From assembly GCF_000193735.1 (NCBI RefSeq), contig NZ_AEPF01000016.1, positions 1 through 18,465 of the forward strand: DNA of 18,465 nt, given 5' to 3'. Made by a program: the position numbers and the translations under genes. The first letter of the stretch is position 1, and each line of letters begins with the position of its first letter. Below, one piece after another: positions 13,331-18,465 of this stretch. The notes under the pieces were generated by a model. That model was not told where the DNA came from. It searched no databases and was given only the letters and a program-made list of their open reading frames with translations. Origin of the DNA: Neisseria sicca 4320 (GTDB lineage Bacteria > Pseudomonadota > Gammaproteobacteria > Burkholderiales > Neisseriaceae).

Positions 13331-13339
13331 TCGTACAAT
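13311..13339 (+). promoter_or_regulatory. candidate Correia-borne promoter for the zinc-finger gene
   Basis: -35 TTTAAA (13311-13316, 4/6) lies inside the right end of the short CREE. A 17-bp spacer leads to -10 TACAAT (13334-13339, 5/6) just outside it. The start would fall near 13346, 20 nt before the next ATG and upstream of its AAGGA. Promoters at CREE ends are described in Neisseria; this one is inferred. Confidence 0.5.
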
Positions 13340-13365
13340 AAGGCCGGACTTACCAAGGAAAAATC

Positions 13366-13557
13366 ATGAACGCAAACACCGAAACCGTCATTATCCAGCC
13401 CAAAGACCTGCCGCTGCACTGCTCCGGCCCCAATCACGAAACTTGGAACGGTCATCCGCGCGTCTTCCTTCCAATTCAGTCCGACAGCGACATCGAATGC
13501 CCCTACTGCGGAACGCGTTACCATCTAGAAGGCCACATTCCCCACCACCATTATTGA
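13366..13557 (+). CDS. CHCC-type zinc-finger protein
   Basis: This 63-residue protein carries a zf-CHCC domain, related to the C-terminus of mitochondrial complex I subunit NDUFS6. Likely zinc ligands are Cys19 (LHCSGPN), His30 (NGHPRVFLP), Cys45 and Cys48 (IECPYCGTRY), followed by a His-rich tail. AAGGA precedes the ATG. It is 6 bp from the next gene and probably co-transcribed with it. The specific role in bacteria is not established. Confidence 0.85.
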   Translation: MNANTETVIIQPKDLPLHCSGPNHETWNGHPRVFLPIQSDSDIECPYCGTRYHLEGHIPHHHY

Positions 13558-13563
13558 GACGCT

Positions 13564-13911
13564 ATGAAGAGATCCGCCCTCCTGCTGTTGCTCGGACTGT
13601 GTACCGCCTGCGGTTCGTATAAAGCCGTCCGCCCCGATGCCCCTCTTGCCGTCGTCGCCGAGGCTCAAAACAACGCCATCCGCTACCAGGCCGCCGACGG
13701 CAGCCGCATCTCCGCCATCTACGTCAACAGCAACAGCCCGATGACGGTCGAACTGCGTCAGGGAAGTACGATTGAAAAACTGACGCAGACCCATTCGATG
13801 ACCAAAACCACGGAATACCGCAACGCAAGCACAAGATGGCAGCTTCAAGACGGTTTCGCCACGCTTACCCGCGGCGGTAAAACCATCGTTTTCACCGAAA
13901 TCATTGAATAA
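13564..13911 (+). CDS. small lipoprotein, possible MliC/SliC-type lysozyme inhibitor
   Basis: This 115-residue lipoprotein has a signal MKRSALLLLLGLCTAC with lipobox CTAC and Cys16. The mature part (about 35-112) resembles the MliC lysozyme-inhibitor fold by eye: IRYQAADGSRISAIYV, then MTVELRQGSTIEKL, a Ser/Thr/Tyr stretch (SMTKTTEYRN), then WQLQDGFATLTRGGKTIVF. Gonococcus has such a protein (SliC). Both cysteines that form the disulfide in E. coli MliC are missing here: Ala replaces the first and the terminal NC is TE. The assignment is tentative; it may be a generic lipoprotein. It follows the zinc-finger gene by 6 bp and is closed by a very strong hairpin. Confidence 0.55.
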   Translation: MKRSALLLLLGLCTACGSYKAVRPDAPLAVVAEAQNNAIRYQAADGSRISAIYVNSNSPMTVELRQGSTIEKLTQTHSMTKTTEYRNASTRWQLQDGFATLTRGGKTIVFTEIIE

Positions 13912-13926
13912 TCCTGCTTGAAATGT

Positions 13927-13985
13927 TTGTAAAAAGGTCGTCTGAAAAACCTTACACAATGGTTTTTCAGACGACCTTTTTACAA
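13927..13985 (+). terminator. extended uptake-sequence terminator
   Basis: A perfect 25-bp stem (13927-13951 with 13961-13985) around a 9-nt loop includes uptake sequences at 13935-13946 and 13966-13977. It is symmetrical, with A/T runs on both sides, so it could stop transcription from either side. Confidence 0.9.
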
Positions 13986-14026
13986 GTTCGGTATCGTAAG
14001 TCCACATCGGAAATATCTGTTCAGTT

Positions 14027-14127
14027 ATTCCCGCCTGCGCGGAGACGGTAAACCCAGAGGTCGGGCTTGCGGCAATCTTTAAGCACCTCTAAAAAACCGA
14101 AGGCTGGATTCCCGCCTGCGCGGGAAT
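14027..14127. repeat. dRS3 pair (NIME-like repeat unit)
   Basis: A perfect 20-bp dRS3, ATTCCCGCCTGCGCGGGAAT, lies at 14108-14127. A degenerate copy at 14027-14046 shares its first 16 bases and then diverges. The 61 bp between them would be the RS part of a neisserial intergenic mosaic element. dRS3 is also a known integration target of neisserial filamentous phage; no phage gene is seen here. Confidence 0.85.
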
Positions 14128-14193
14128 GACGGCGATTTAGGCAGCTTCGATAAATTGTTATCTGCCTTTTAAAAACAGCCACATCTTCAAATC

Positions 14194-14238
14194 AAAGGTC
14201 GTCTGAAAACTGCAAGATGCGGTTTTCAGACGACCTTT
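14194..14238 (-). terminator. paired uptake-sequence terminator after nqrM
   Basis: AAAGGTCGTCTGAAAAC (14194-14210) and its perfect inverse (14222-14238) form a 17-bp stem, 43 bp past the nqrM stop. The uptake sequences are at 14196-14207 and 14225-14236. Confidence 0.8.
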
Positions 14239-14281
14239 TGTGTTGCCAAGCTCAAAACAGGGCTGACCTGATTCGGGCAAG

Positions 14282-14503
14282 TCAATGATCGACGGTGATG
14301 CCTTTGCTTTCCTGCTGTTTCTGTTCGTCCAGTTTCTTTTGCAGGGTGTCGCACGGGGTGTCGCAATCGCAGACTTTTTTCATGCCCAGCGAGGAAATGC
14401 CGCCGCAACTGCCTTTGATGGTGCGCTTGGAGAAAATGTAGCCGACCGCCATGCCGAGGATGACAAGGAGGAAGAGGCCGAAGGTGAGGAGTAGGGTTTT
14501 CAT
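14282..14503 (-). CDS. nqrM: Na+-NQR maturation protein NqrM
   Basis: This 73-residue membrane protein matches NqrM, required for assembly of the Na+-translocating NADH:quinone oxidoreductase, probably for iron delivery to its Cys-ligated iron site. One transmembrane segment (about 4-23) is followed by a Cys-rich region with Cys33, Cys45, Cys47 and Cys51 (GSCGG, VCDCDTPC) and a charged tail. The SD is CAGGAA. It starts 24 bp after the apbE stop; apbE-nqrM is the usual pairing, and co-transcription is likely. Confidence 0.88.
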   Translation of the reverse strand: MKTLLLTFGLFLLVILGMAVGYIFSKRTIKGSCGGISSLGMKKVCDCDTPCDTLQKKLDEQKQQESKGITVDH

Positions 14504-14527
14504 GATGGTGTTCCTGTGGGATGGATA

Positions 14528-15577
14528 TTAATGGAGTAGTTTTTTAAACGCGCCGGACATTTCGGTGCGGTAGCCGTTTTGGTCGCGGATAATCAGGAAA
14601 ACGGCGAGGTTTTGCTGTTCGGCGAGTTTGAGGGCTTCGGTTTCGCCGAGTACGAAAAGTCCGGTGGACAGGCCGTCGGCGGTGGTGGCGTTATCGGCGA
14701 CGACGCTGATGGAGGCAAGGCGGTGCGACAGCGGACGGCGGGTTTTGGGGTCGATGATGTGGGACAGCCGCCTGCCTTGCGGGTCAACGTGGAAAATGCG
14801 GTAGTCGCCGGAAGTGGCGAGGGAGCGGTTGTCGAGGGGGACGACGATTTGGGTGTTGCCGCCTTGGACGATGTTGGGCTGTTCGATGCCGATGCGCCAA
14901 GGTTCGCCTTGGGCGTTGCGGCCTTTGCCGTGCAACTCGCCGCCGATTTCGACAAGGTAGTTTTGGATGCCGAGTTTTTCAAGTTCGCCTGCCACTTTGT
15001 CCACGCCGAAACCTTTGGCGATGGAGGAAAGGTCGAGGTAGATTTCGGGCTGGGTTTTGGCGAGCGCGGCTTGTTTGCCGTCTCGCGTGAGGATGATTTT
15101 GTCGGTGCCGGTTTGGGCGGCGGCTTTGTCGATTTCGGCTTGGGTGGGTTCGCGGGTTATTTCTTTGTTTGGTCCGAAGCCCCAAAGGTTGACGAGCGGA
15201 CCGACGGTTACGTCGAGCGCGCCTTGTGTAAGGCGGTTGAGGCGTAGGGCTTCGGCGGTTACGGCGGCGAAATTGGCGGAAACGGGCATGGGCTTGCGGG
15301 TTTCGCGCATTTGGTTGAAGCGGCTGATTTCGGAGTCTTCGCGGTAGGTGGACATTTGGCGGTTGACTTCTTCGAGCGCACCGTCAATCTGCTTTTTCAC
15401 GGCTTCGGATGCGGGCGGATTGTGAAGGTCGTCTGAAAGGTATTTGACGGTATAGGTCGTACCCATCGTTTCGCCCTGAAGCACGGTTTGTTCGGATGTT
15501 TTTTTGCCGCACGCGCCCAAGGGCAGGGTAAGGATGAGGGCGGCGGCAAGGGCGGGAATGGCGGAGGGCAGGTGCAT
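14528..15577 (-). CDS. apbE: ApbE, FAD:protein FMN transferase lipoprotein
   Basis: This 349-residue periplasmic lipoprotein covalently attaches FMN from FAD to Thr residues of NqrB and NqrC. The start at 15577 gives a lipoprotein signal ending LGAC with Cys23. Motifs: GETMGTTYTVKY (35-46), the central DLSSIAKGFGVDKVA (182-196), EIGGELHGKG (210-219), LATSGDYRIF (253-262) and SHIIDPKTRRPL (272-283), which holds metal-binding residues. An internal uptake sequence (15426-15437) encodes L-S-D-D-L. The frame stays open 40 codons upstream without signal-like sequence, so that start is rejected. No clear SD is seen. The nqr operon itself is not upstream; metK is. Confidence 0.93.
   Translation of the reverse strand: MHLPSAIPALAAALILTLPLGACGKKTSEQTVLQGETMGTTYTVKYLSDDLHNPPASEAVKKQIDGALEEVNRQMSTYREDSEISRFNQMRETRKPMPVSANFAAVTAEALRLNRLTQGALDVTVGPLVNLWGFGPNKEITREPTQAEIDKAAAQTGTDKIILTRDGKQAALAKTQPEIYLDLSSIAKGFGVDKVAGELEKLGIQNYLVEIGGELHGKGRNAQGEPWRIGIEQPNIVQGGNTQIVVPLDNRSLATSGDYRIFHVDPQGRRLSHIIDPKTRRPLSHRLASISVVADNATTADGLSTGLFVLGETEALKLAEQQNLAVFLIIRDQNGYRTEMSGAFKKLLH
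15426..15437 (+). repeat. DNA uptake sequence inside apbE
   Basis: Perfect AGGTCGTCTGAA on the plus strand, within the coding region just after the GETMGTT motif. Confidence 0.95.
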
Positions 15578-15772
15578 GATAGGGTGTTCGGGTGTTTTCA
15601 GACGACGTATTGTAACGTAAAACGCAGGGGCGCGCGGCTTGCGGGGGTGGGGCTTTTCTGCTAACATCCGCGCTGCATTAAGAGTTGGGAATTCCATGCC
15701 AACCTGCTTTTCAGACGGAAAGGTAAGGTGGACGGCTGCAAAGCCGATGTGGTCCGAGAGGGCAATTCAAAT

Positions 15773-15782
15773 CCCCCCCCCC
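15773..15782. repeat. C10 homopolymer tract
   Basis: Ten consecutive C residues. Tracts of this kind are prone to slipped-strand length change and mediate phase variation in Neisseria. It lies about 190 bp before metK, not in a recognised ORF, and its last three bases are part of the terminator stem. Confidence 0.8.
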
Positions 15783-15803
15783 GCTTGATGCGGGAATTTT
15801 TTT
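15780..15803 (+). terminator. intrinsic terminator upstream of metK
   Basis: CCCGC (15780-15784), TTGAT loop, GCGGG (15790-15794), then AA and seven T. It acts on the plus strand only and has no annotated gene before it. A second hairpin, GCCCGTA/TACGGGC (15804-15824), follows at once. Confidence 0.75.
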
Positions 15804-15890
15804 GCCCGTATGTTCTGTACGGGCAGGATTCCGAACCGTTTTATCCAAGTGGGAATATTTATCATTTGGATGGAGCGCAGGTGGAAATTT

Positions 15891-15899
15891 TGTTATGAT
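15891..15899 (+). promoter_or_regulatory. metK promoter (extended -10)
   Basis: TGTTATGAT is an extended -10 (TATGAT, 5/6). No good -35 lies at normal spacing. The leader of about 70 nt contains an uptake sequence at 15929-15940. Confidence 0.5.
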
Positions 15900-15928
15900 T
15901 TCCGTTGTGGGATATATGATGAAACAAC

Positions 15929-15940
15929 AGGTCGTCTGAA
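15929..15940 (+). repeat. DNA uptake sequence, single
   Basis: Perfect AGGTCGTCTGAA in the metK leader. Confidence 0.95.
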
Positions 15941-15974
15941 AGCGGACGGCTTGTTTTTGAAGGAAAATATTAAA

Positions 15975-17144
15975 ATGAGCGAATATCTGTTTACTTCCGA
16001 ATCGGTTTCCGAAGGCCATCCGGACAAAGTAGCTGACCAAGTATCCGATGCGATTCTGGATGCCATTTTGGCGCAAGACCCTAAAGCGCGCGTCGCGGCG
16101 GAAACCCTGGTAAACACCGGTTTGTGCGTGTTGGCGGGCGAAATCACCACCACTGCCCATGTGGACTACATCAAAGTCGCACGCGAAACCATCAAACGCA
16201 TCGGCTACAACTCGTCCGAGTTGGGCTTTGATGCCAACGGCTGCGCGGTCGGCGTGTACTACGACCAACAATCCCCCGACATCGCCCAAGGCGTGAACGA
16301 AGGCGAAGGCATCGACCTGAACCAAGGCGCGGGCGACCAAGGTTTGATGTTCGGCTACGCCTGCGACGAAACCCCGACCCTGATGCCGTTTGCCATCTAT
16401 TACAGCCACCGCCTGATGCAGCGTCAAAGCGAATTGCGCAAAGACGGCCGCCTGCCTTGGCTACGTCCCGACGCAAAAGCGCAGCTGACCGTGGTTTACG
16501 ACAGCGAAACCGGCAAAGTAAAACGCATCGACACCGTCGTCCTGTCCACCCAGCACGACCCTGCCATCAGCCATGAAGAACTGAGCAACGCCGTTATTGA
16601 GCAGATTATCAAGCCTGTTCTGCCGCCCGAAATGCTGACTGCTGAAACCAAATACCTGATCAACCCGACCGGACGCTTCGTTATCGGCGGCCCGCAAGGC
16701 GACTGCGGTCTGACCGGTCGCAAAATCATCGTCGATACCTACGGCGGTGCGGCTCCGCACGGCGGCGGCGCGTTCTCCGGCAAAGACCCGTCCAAAGTGG
16801 ACCGTTCCGCTGCCTACGCCTGCCGTTATGTTGCGAAAAACATCGTTGCCGCAGGTTTGGCGACCCAATGTCAGATTCAGGTTTCCTACGCCATCGGCGT
16901 TGCCGAACCGACTTCGATTTCCATCGATACTTTCGGCACCGGCAAAATCAGCGAAGAAAAACTGATTGCCTTAGTTCGCGAACATTTCGACCTGCGCCCC
17001 AAAGGCATTGTCCAAATGCTCGACCTCTTGCGCCCGATTTACGGCAAATCCGCCGCATACGGCCATTTCGGCCGCGAAGAGCCCGAATTTACTTGGGAGC
17101 GTACCGACAAAGCCGCCGCATTGAAAGCAGCCGCAGGCGTATAA
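15975..17144 (+). CDS. metK: S-adenosylmethionine synthase
   Basis: This 389-residue enzyme makes S-adenosylmethionine from methionine and ATP. Diagnostic motifs: SEGHPDKVADQ with His15, Asp17 and Lys18 at the active site; the family signature GAGDQGLMFGYA (118-129); the P-loop-like GGGAFSGKD (263-271); and GRFVIGGPQGDCGLTGRK before it. Start at 15975 gives MSEYLFTSESVSEG, with AAGGAAAA upstream. The frame is open 55 codons further upstream through the promoter and is not coding there. It is a single gene closed by its own terminator. With metQ it is the second methionine-related gene in the window, 14 kb away. Confidence 0.98.
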   Translation: MSEYLFTSESVSEGHPDKVADQVSDAILDAILAQDPKARVAAETLVNTGLCVLAGEITTTAHVDYIKVARETIKRIGYNSSELGFDANGCAVGVYYDQQSPDIAQGVNEGEGIDLNQGAGDQGLMFGYACDETPTLMPFAIYYSHRLMQRQSELRKDGRLPWLRPDAKAQLTVVYDSETGKVKRIDTVVLSTQHDPAISHEELSNAVIEQIIKPVLPPEMLTAETKYLINPTGRFVIGGPQGDCGLTGRKIIVDTYGGAAPHGGGAFSGKDPSKVDRSAAYACRYVAKNIVAAGLATQCQIQVSYAIGVAEPTSISIDTFGTGKISEEKLIALVREHFDLRPKGIVQMLDLLRPIYGKSAAYGHFGREEPEFTWERTDKAAALKAAAGV

Positions 17145-17152
17145 AAAGCATG

Positions 17153-17185
17153 AAGGTCGTCTGAAAGGGAGTTTCAGACGACTTT
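17153..17185. repeat. inverted uptake-sequence pair after metK
   Basis: AGGTCGTCTGAA (17154-17165) and TTCAGACGACTT (17173-17184, one mismatch) form a short-loop hairpin directly after metK, ahead of the stronger terminator. Confidence 0.85.
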
Positions 17186-17221
17186 CCATCTTTATGGCAA
17201 CTGCAATTATTCCCAATCAGC

Positions 17222-17252
17222 AAGGCAGCATGCGTCGGTATGCTGCCTTTTT
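17222..17252 (+). terminator. metK intrinsic terminator
   Basis: AAGGCAGCAT (17222-17231), an 8-nt loop and ATGCTGCCTT (17240-17249) make a perfect 10-bp stem followed by a T run. Confidence 0.9.
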
Positions 17253-17265
17253 CGACCAGAAAGAT

Positions 17266-17271
17266 TACAAT
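17266..17271 (+). promoter_or_regulatory. weak candidate pdxJ -10 box
   Basis: TACAAT (5/6) lies 37 bp before the pdxJ start and after the metK terminator. No acceptable -35 is visible. Confidence 0.3.
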
Positions 17272-17275
17272 TAGC

Positions 17276-17287
17276 GGGTCGTCTGAA
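17276..17287 (+). repeat. DNA uptake sequence, one mismatch
   Basis: GGGTCGTCTGAA, in the pdxJ leader. Confidence 0.85.
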
Positions 17288-17308
17288 AATCCAAAGAAAG
17301 GACACATC

Positions 17309-18037
17309 ATGCTCTTAGGTGTAAACATCGACCACATCGCCACCGTCCGCAACGCCCGCGGTACGACCTATCCCAGCCCCGTGGAAGCGGCATTGGTCGC
17401 GGAAACGCACGGTGCGGATTTGATTACCATGCACCTGCGCGAAGACCGCCGCCACATCAAAGACGCGGACGTGTTCGCCGTCAAAAACGCCATCCGCACA
17501 CGCCTGAACCTTGAAATGGCGCTGACTGAAGAAATGCTGGAAAACGCGCTCAAAGTCATGCCGCAAGACGTGTGCATCGTGCCTGAAAAACGTCAGGAAA
17601 TCACGACCGAAGGCGGTTTGGACGTATTGGCGCAACAAGAAAAAATCGCCGGATTCACCAAAATCCTGACCGATGCAGGCATCCGCGTCTCTCTCTTCAT
17701 TGATGCCGACAACGATCAAATCCAAGCCGCCTATGACATCGGCGCGCCCGTTATCGAGCTGCACACCGGCGCATACGCCGACGCACACAGCCACGCCGAA
17801 CAAATCAAGCAATTCGAACGTCTGCAAAACGGCGCGCATTTTGCCAGCGATTTAGGCTTGGTCGTCAACGCCGGACATGGACTGACCATACACAACGTTA
17901 CCCCCATCGCCCAAATCCTCGCCATCCGCGAGTTGAACATCGGGCATTCGCTGATTGCCCAAGCCCTCTTCCTCGGCCTGCCCGAAGCCGTCCGCCAGAT
18001 GAAGGAAACCATGTTCAGGGCAAGACTGCTGCCTTGA
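17309..18037 (+). CDS. pdxJ: pyridoxine 5'-phosphate synthase
   Basis: This 242-residue TIM-barrel enzyme condenses 1-deoxyxylulose 5-phosphate with 3-amino-2-oxopropyl phosphate to pyridoxine 5'-phosphate, the last ring-closing step of DXP-dependent vitamin B6 synthesis. It begins MLLGVNIDHIATVRNARG. His42, Glu69 and His190 correspond, at a constant offset of three, to E. coli His45, Glu72 and His193. The C-terminus IGHSLIAQALFLGL is typical. The start follows AAAGGA. A longer frame starting within the metK terminator was rejected. acpS follows after 53 bp, the widely conserved pdxJ-acpS order. Confidence 0.97.
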   Translation: MLLGVNIDHIATVRNARGTTYPSPVEAALVAETHGADLITMHLREDRRHIKDADVFAVKNAIRTRLNLEMALTEEMLENALKVMPQDVCIVPEKRQEITTEGGLDVLAQQEKIAGFTKILTDAGIRVSLFIDADNDQIQAAYDIGAPVIELHTGAYADAHSHAEQIKQFERLQNGAHFASDLGLVVNAGHGLTIHNVTPIAQILAIRELNIGHSLIAQALFLGLPEAVRQMKETMFRARLLP

Positions 18038-18055
18038 TACGGCAACACCCACCTT

Positions 18056-18067
18056 TTCAGACGACCT
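18056..18067 (-). repeat. DNA uptake sequence, single
   Basis: Perfect TTCAGACGACCT in the pdxJ-acpS gap; no partner arm. Confidence 0.95.
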
Positions 18068-18090
18068 TCTCTCAACAAGGAGACCACCGC

Positions 18091-18465
18091 ATGATTTACG
18101 GCATAGGCACAGACATCGTTTCCCTCAAACGCATCATCCGCCTGAGCAAAAAGTTCGGACAAGCGTTTGCCGAGCGCATCCTTACCCCCGAAGAGCTGCT
18201 CGAATTTCCGCAGGCAGGCAAGCCCGTCAACTACCTCGCCAAACGCTTTGCCGCCAAAGAAGCCTTCGCCAAAGCCGTCGGTACGGGCATACGCGGCGCG
18301 GTTTCCTTCCGCAACATCGGTGTCGGGCATGACACATTGGGCAAACCCGAATTCTTCTACGCCCCTGCCCTGTCCAAATGGCTGGAAGAACGAGGCATCA
18401 GCCACGTCAGCCTCAGCATGAGCGACGAAGAAGACACCGTGTTGGCATTTGTTGTTGCCGAAAAA
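18091..18465 (+). CDS. acpS: holo-[acyl-carrier-protein] synthase, lacking its stop at the window edge
   Basis: The 125 codons present encode AcpS, which transfers 4'-phosphopantetheine from CoA to acyl carrier protein for fatty-acid synthesis. MIYGIGTDIVSLKRI supplies Mg ligand Asp8, and KRFAAKEAFAKAVGTGI supplies Glu57. The C-terminal HVSLSMSDEEDTVLAFVVAE is the family ending, so the stop codon is probably just beyond the last base. AAGGAGA (18078-18084) precedes the ATG. It is likely co-transcribed with pdxJ. Confidence 0.96.
   Translation, partial: MIYGIGTDIVSLKRIIRLSKKFGQAFAERILTPEELLEFPQAGKPVNYLAKRFAAKEAFAKAVGTGIRGAVSFRNIGVGHDTLGKPEFFYAPALSKWLEERGISHVSLSMSDEEDTVLAFVVAEK

Larger units (their letters stand above)
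13912..14281. other. repeat-rich intergenic region
   Basis: About 370 bp with no gene. It contains a very long uptake-sequence terminator, two dRS3-related sequences 81 bp apart, and a second uptake-sequence hairpin. Confidence 0.8.
15674..15803 (+). ncRNA. candidate small RNA or metK attenuator
   Basis: The stretch ends in an intrinsic terminator and contains CGGCT-GCAA-AGCCG (15733-15746), a 5-bp stem capped by a GNRA-type tetraloop, enclosed by GGA (15730-15732) and TCC (15753-15755). A C10 tract (15773-15782) runs into the terminator stem. A weak promoter could be TTGCGG (15639-15644) / TAACAT (15662-15667) at 17 bp. No known RNA family was recognised, and the 5' end is a guess. Confidence 0.3.
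15578..15974. other. divergent intergenic region between apbE and metK
   Basis: Nearly 400 bp. It holds an uptake sequence variant in the apbE leader (15597-15608), weak apbE promoter TACAAT (15609-15614, minus), a candidate small RNA or attenuator (15674-15803), a second hairpin (15804-15824), the metK promoter and one uptake sequence (15929-15940). No credible ORF. Confidence 0.75.

Noticed and set aside
14579..15247. Open frame antisense to apbE (222 codons)
   Set aside because: Gly/Val/Phe-rich shadow of a GC-rich gene with no plausible product.
15750..15784. tRNA remnant (TTCAAATCC resembles a T-loop)
   Set aside because: The five bases before TTC cannot pair with the following C run, and no acceptor, D or anticodon arm fits.
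15783..15796. dRS3 half-site (GCGGGAA) near the C10 tract
   Set aside because: Only one arm resembles dRS3 and the sequence is better explained as a terminator stem.
15810..15974. 55-codon N-terminal extension of metK
   Set aside because: It covers the second hairpin, promoter and leader; MetK begins at MSEYLFTSESVSEG.
15674..15974. Known SAM riboswitch upstream of metK
   Set aside because: I could not find the conserved cores of SAM-I or SAM-II; the structured segment is left as an unclassified candidate.
1..18465. Defence island, prophage or secretion cassette
   Set aside because: Every substantial ORF is a housekeeping or known neisserial gene; no nuclease, toxin, integrase, transposase or phage structural gene was recognised.

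Overview
The window is a chromosomal segment of a Neisseria species. Three things show this: dense DNA uptake sequences, two Correia repeat elements (CREE) plus dRS3 repeats, and gene products typical of the genus (RmpM, DMP19, PriB, NqrM). Almost all uptake sequences are AGGTCGTCTGAA, not the ATGCCGTCTGAA of meningococcus and gonococcus. From what I recall of uptake-sequence dialects, this is the 'muc' type, which points to the N. mucosa / N. sicca / N. macacae group. I counted about 21 perfect 12-mers and at least 11 with one mismatch. No rRNA, intact tRNA, CRISPR, transposase, prophage or defence gene was seen.

Layout, left to right. (1) 47-2236: metQ (methionine-binding lipoprotein) and cysB (sulfur regulator), both on the minus strand. 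(2) 2537-3483: rmpM with a strong promoter, a structured leader and an intrinsic terminator. (3) 3592-4948: serS on the minus strand with its own terminator. (4) 5057-6608: the ribosomal operon rpsF-priB-rpsR-rplI, closed by a paired-uptake-sequence terminator. (5) 6650-7766: mltB, convergent with a YeaD-like sugar-phosphate epimerase (7855-8568, minus). (6) 8655-11441: dnaX and ybaB. (7) 11462-14238: recO, a DMP19-family DNA-mimic protein, a CHCC zinc-finger protein and a small lipoprotein, among two CREEs, a dRS3 pair and many uptake sequences. (8) 14282-15577: apbE-nqrM (minus), two maturation factors for the Na+-pumping NADH:quinone reductase. (9) 15578-17252: an unusual intergenic region with a C10 tract, a hairpin with a GCAA loop and an intrinsic terminator, then metK. 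(10) 17309-18465: pdxJ-acpS, with acpS reaching the window edge without its stop codon.

Most genes are conserved housekeeping genes. The main second-look items are: (a) dnaX has an A AAA AAG heptamer exactly in frame for -1 frameshifting, with a TGA eight codons on in the new frame and a weak Shine-Dalgarno-like motif 10 nt upstream, predicting a 396-residue gamma subunit; (b) seven uptake-sequence cores lie inside 354 bp of dnaX, all in one reading frame, so the tau linker is partly built of uptake-sequence-encoded peptides (QTT and TSSEN); (c) a possible small RNA or attenuator lies upstream of metK; (d) the short CREE seems to supply the -35 box of a promoter for the zinc-finger/lipoprotein pair.
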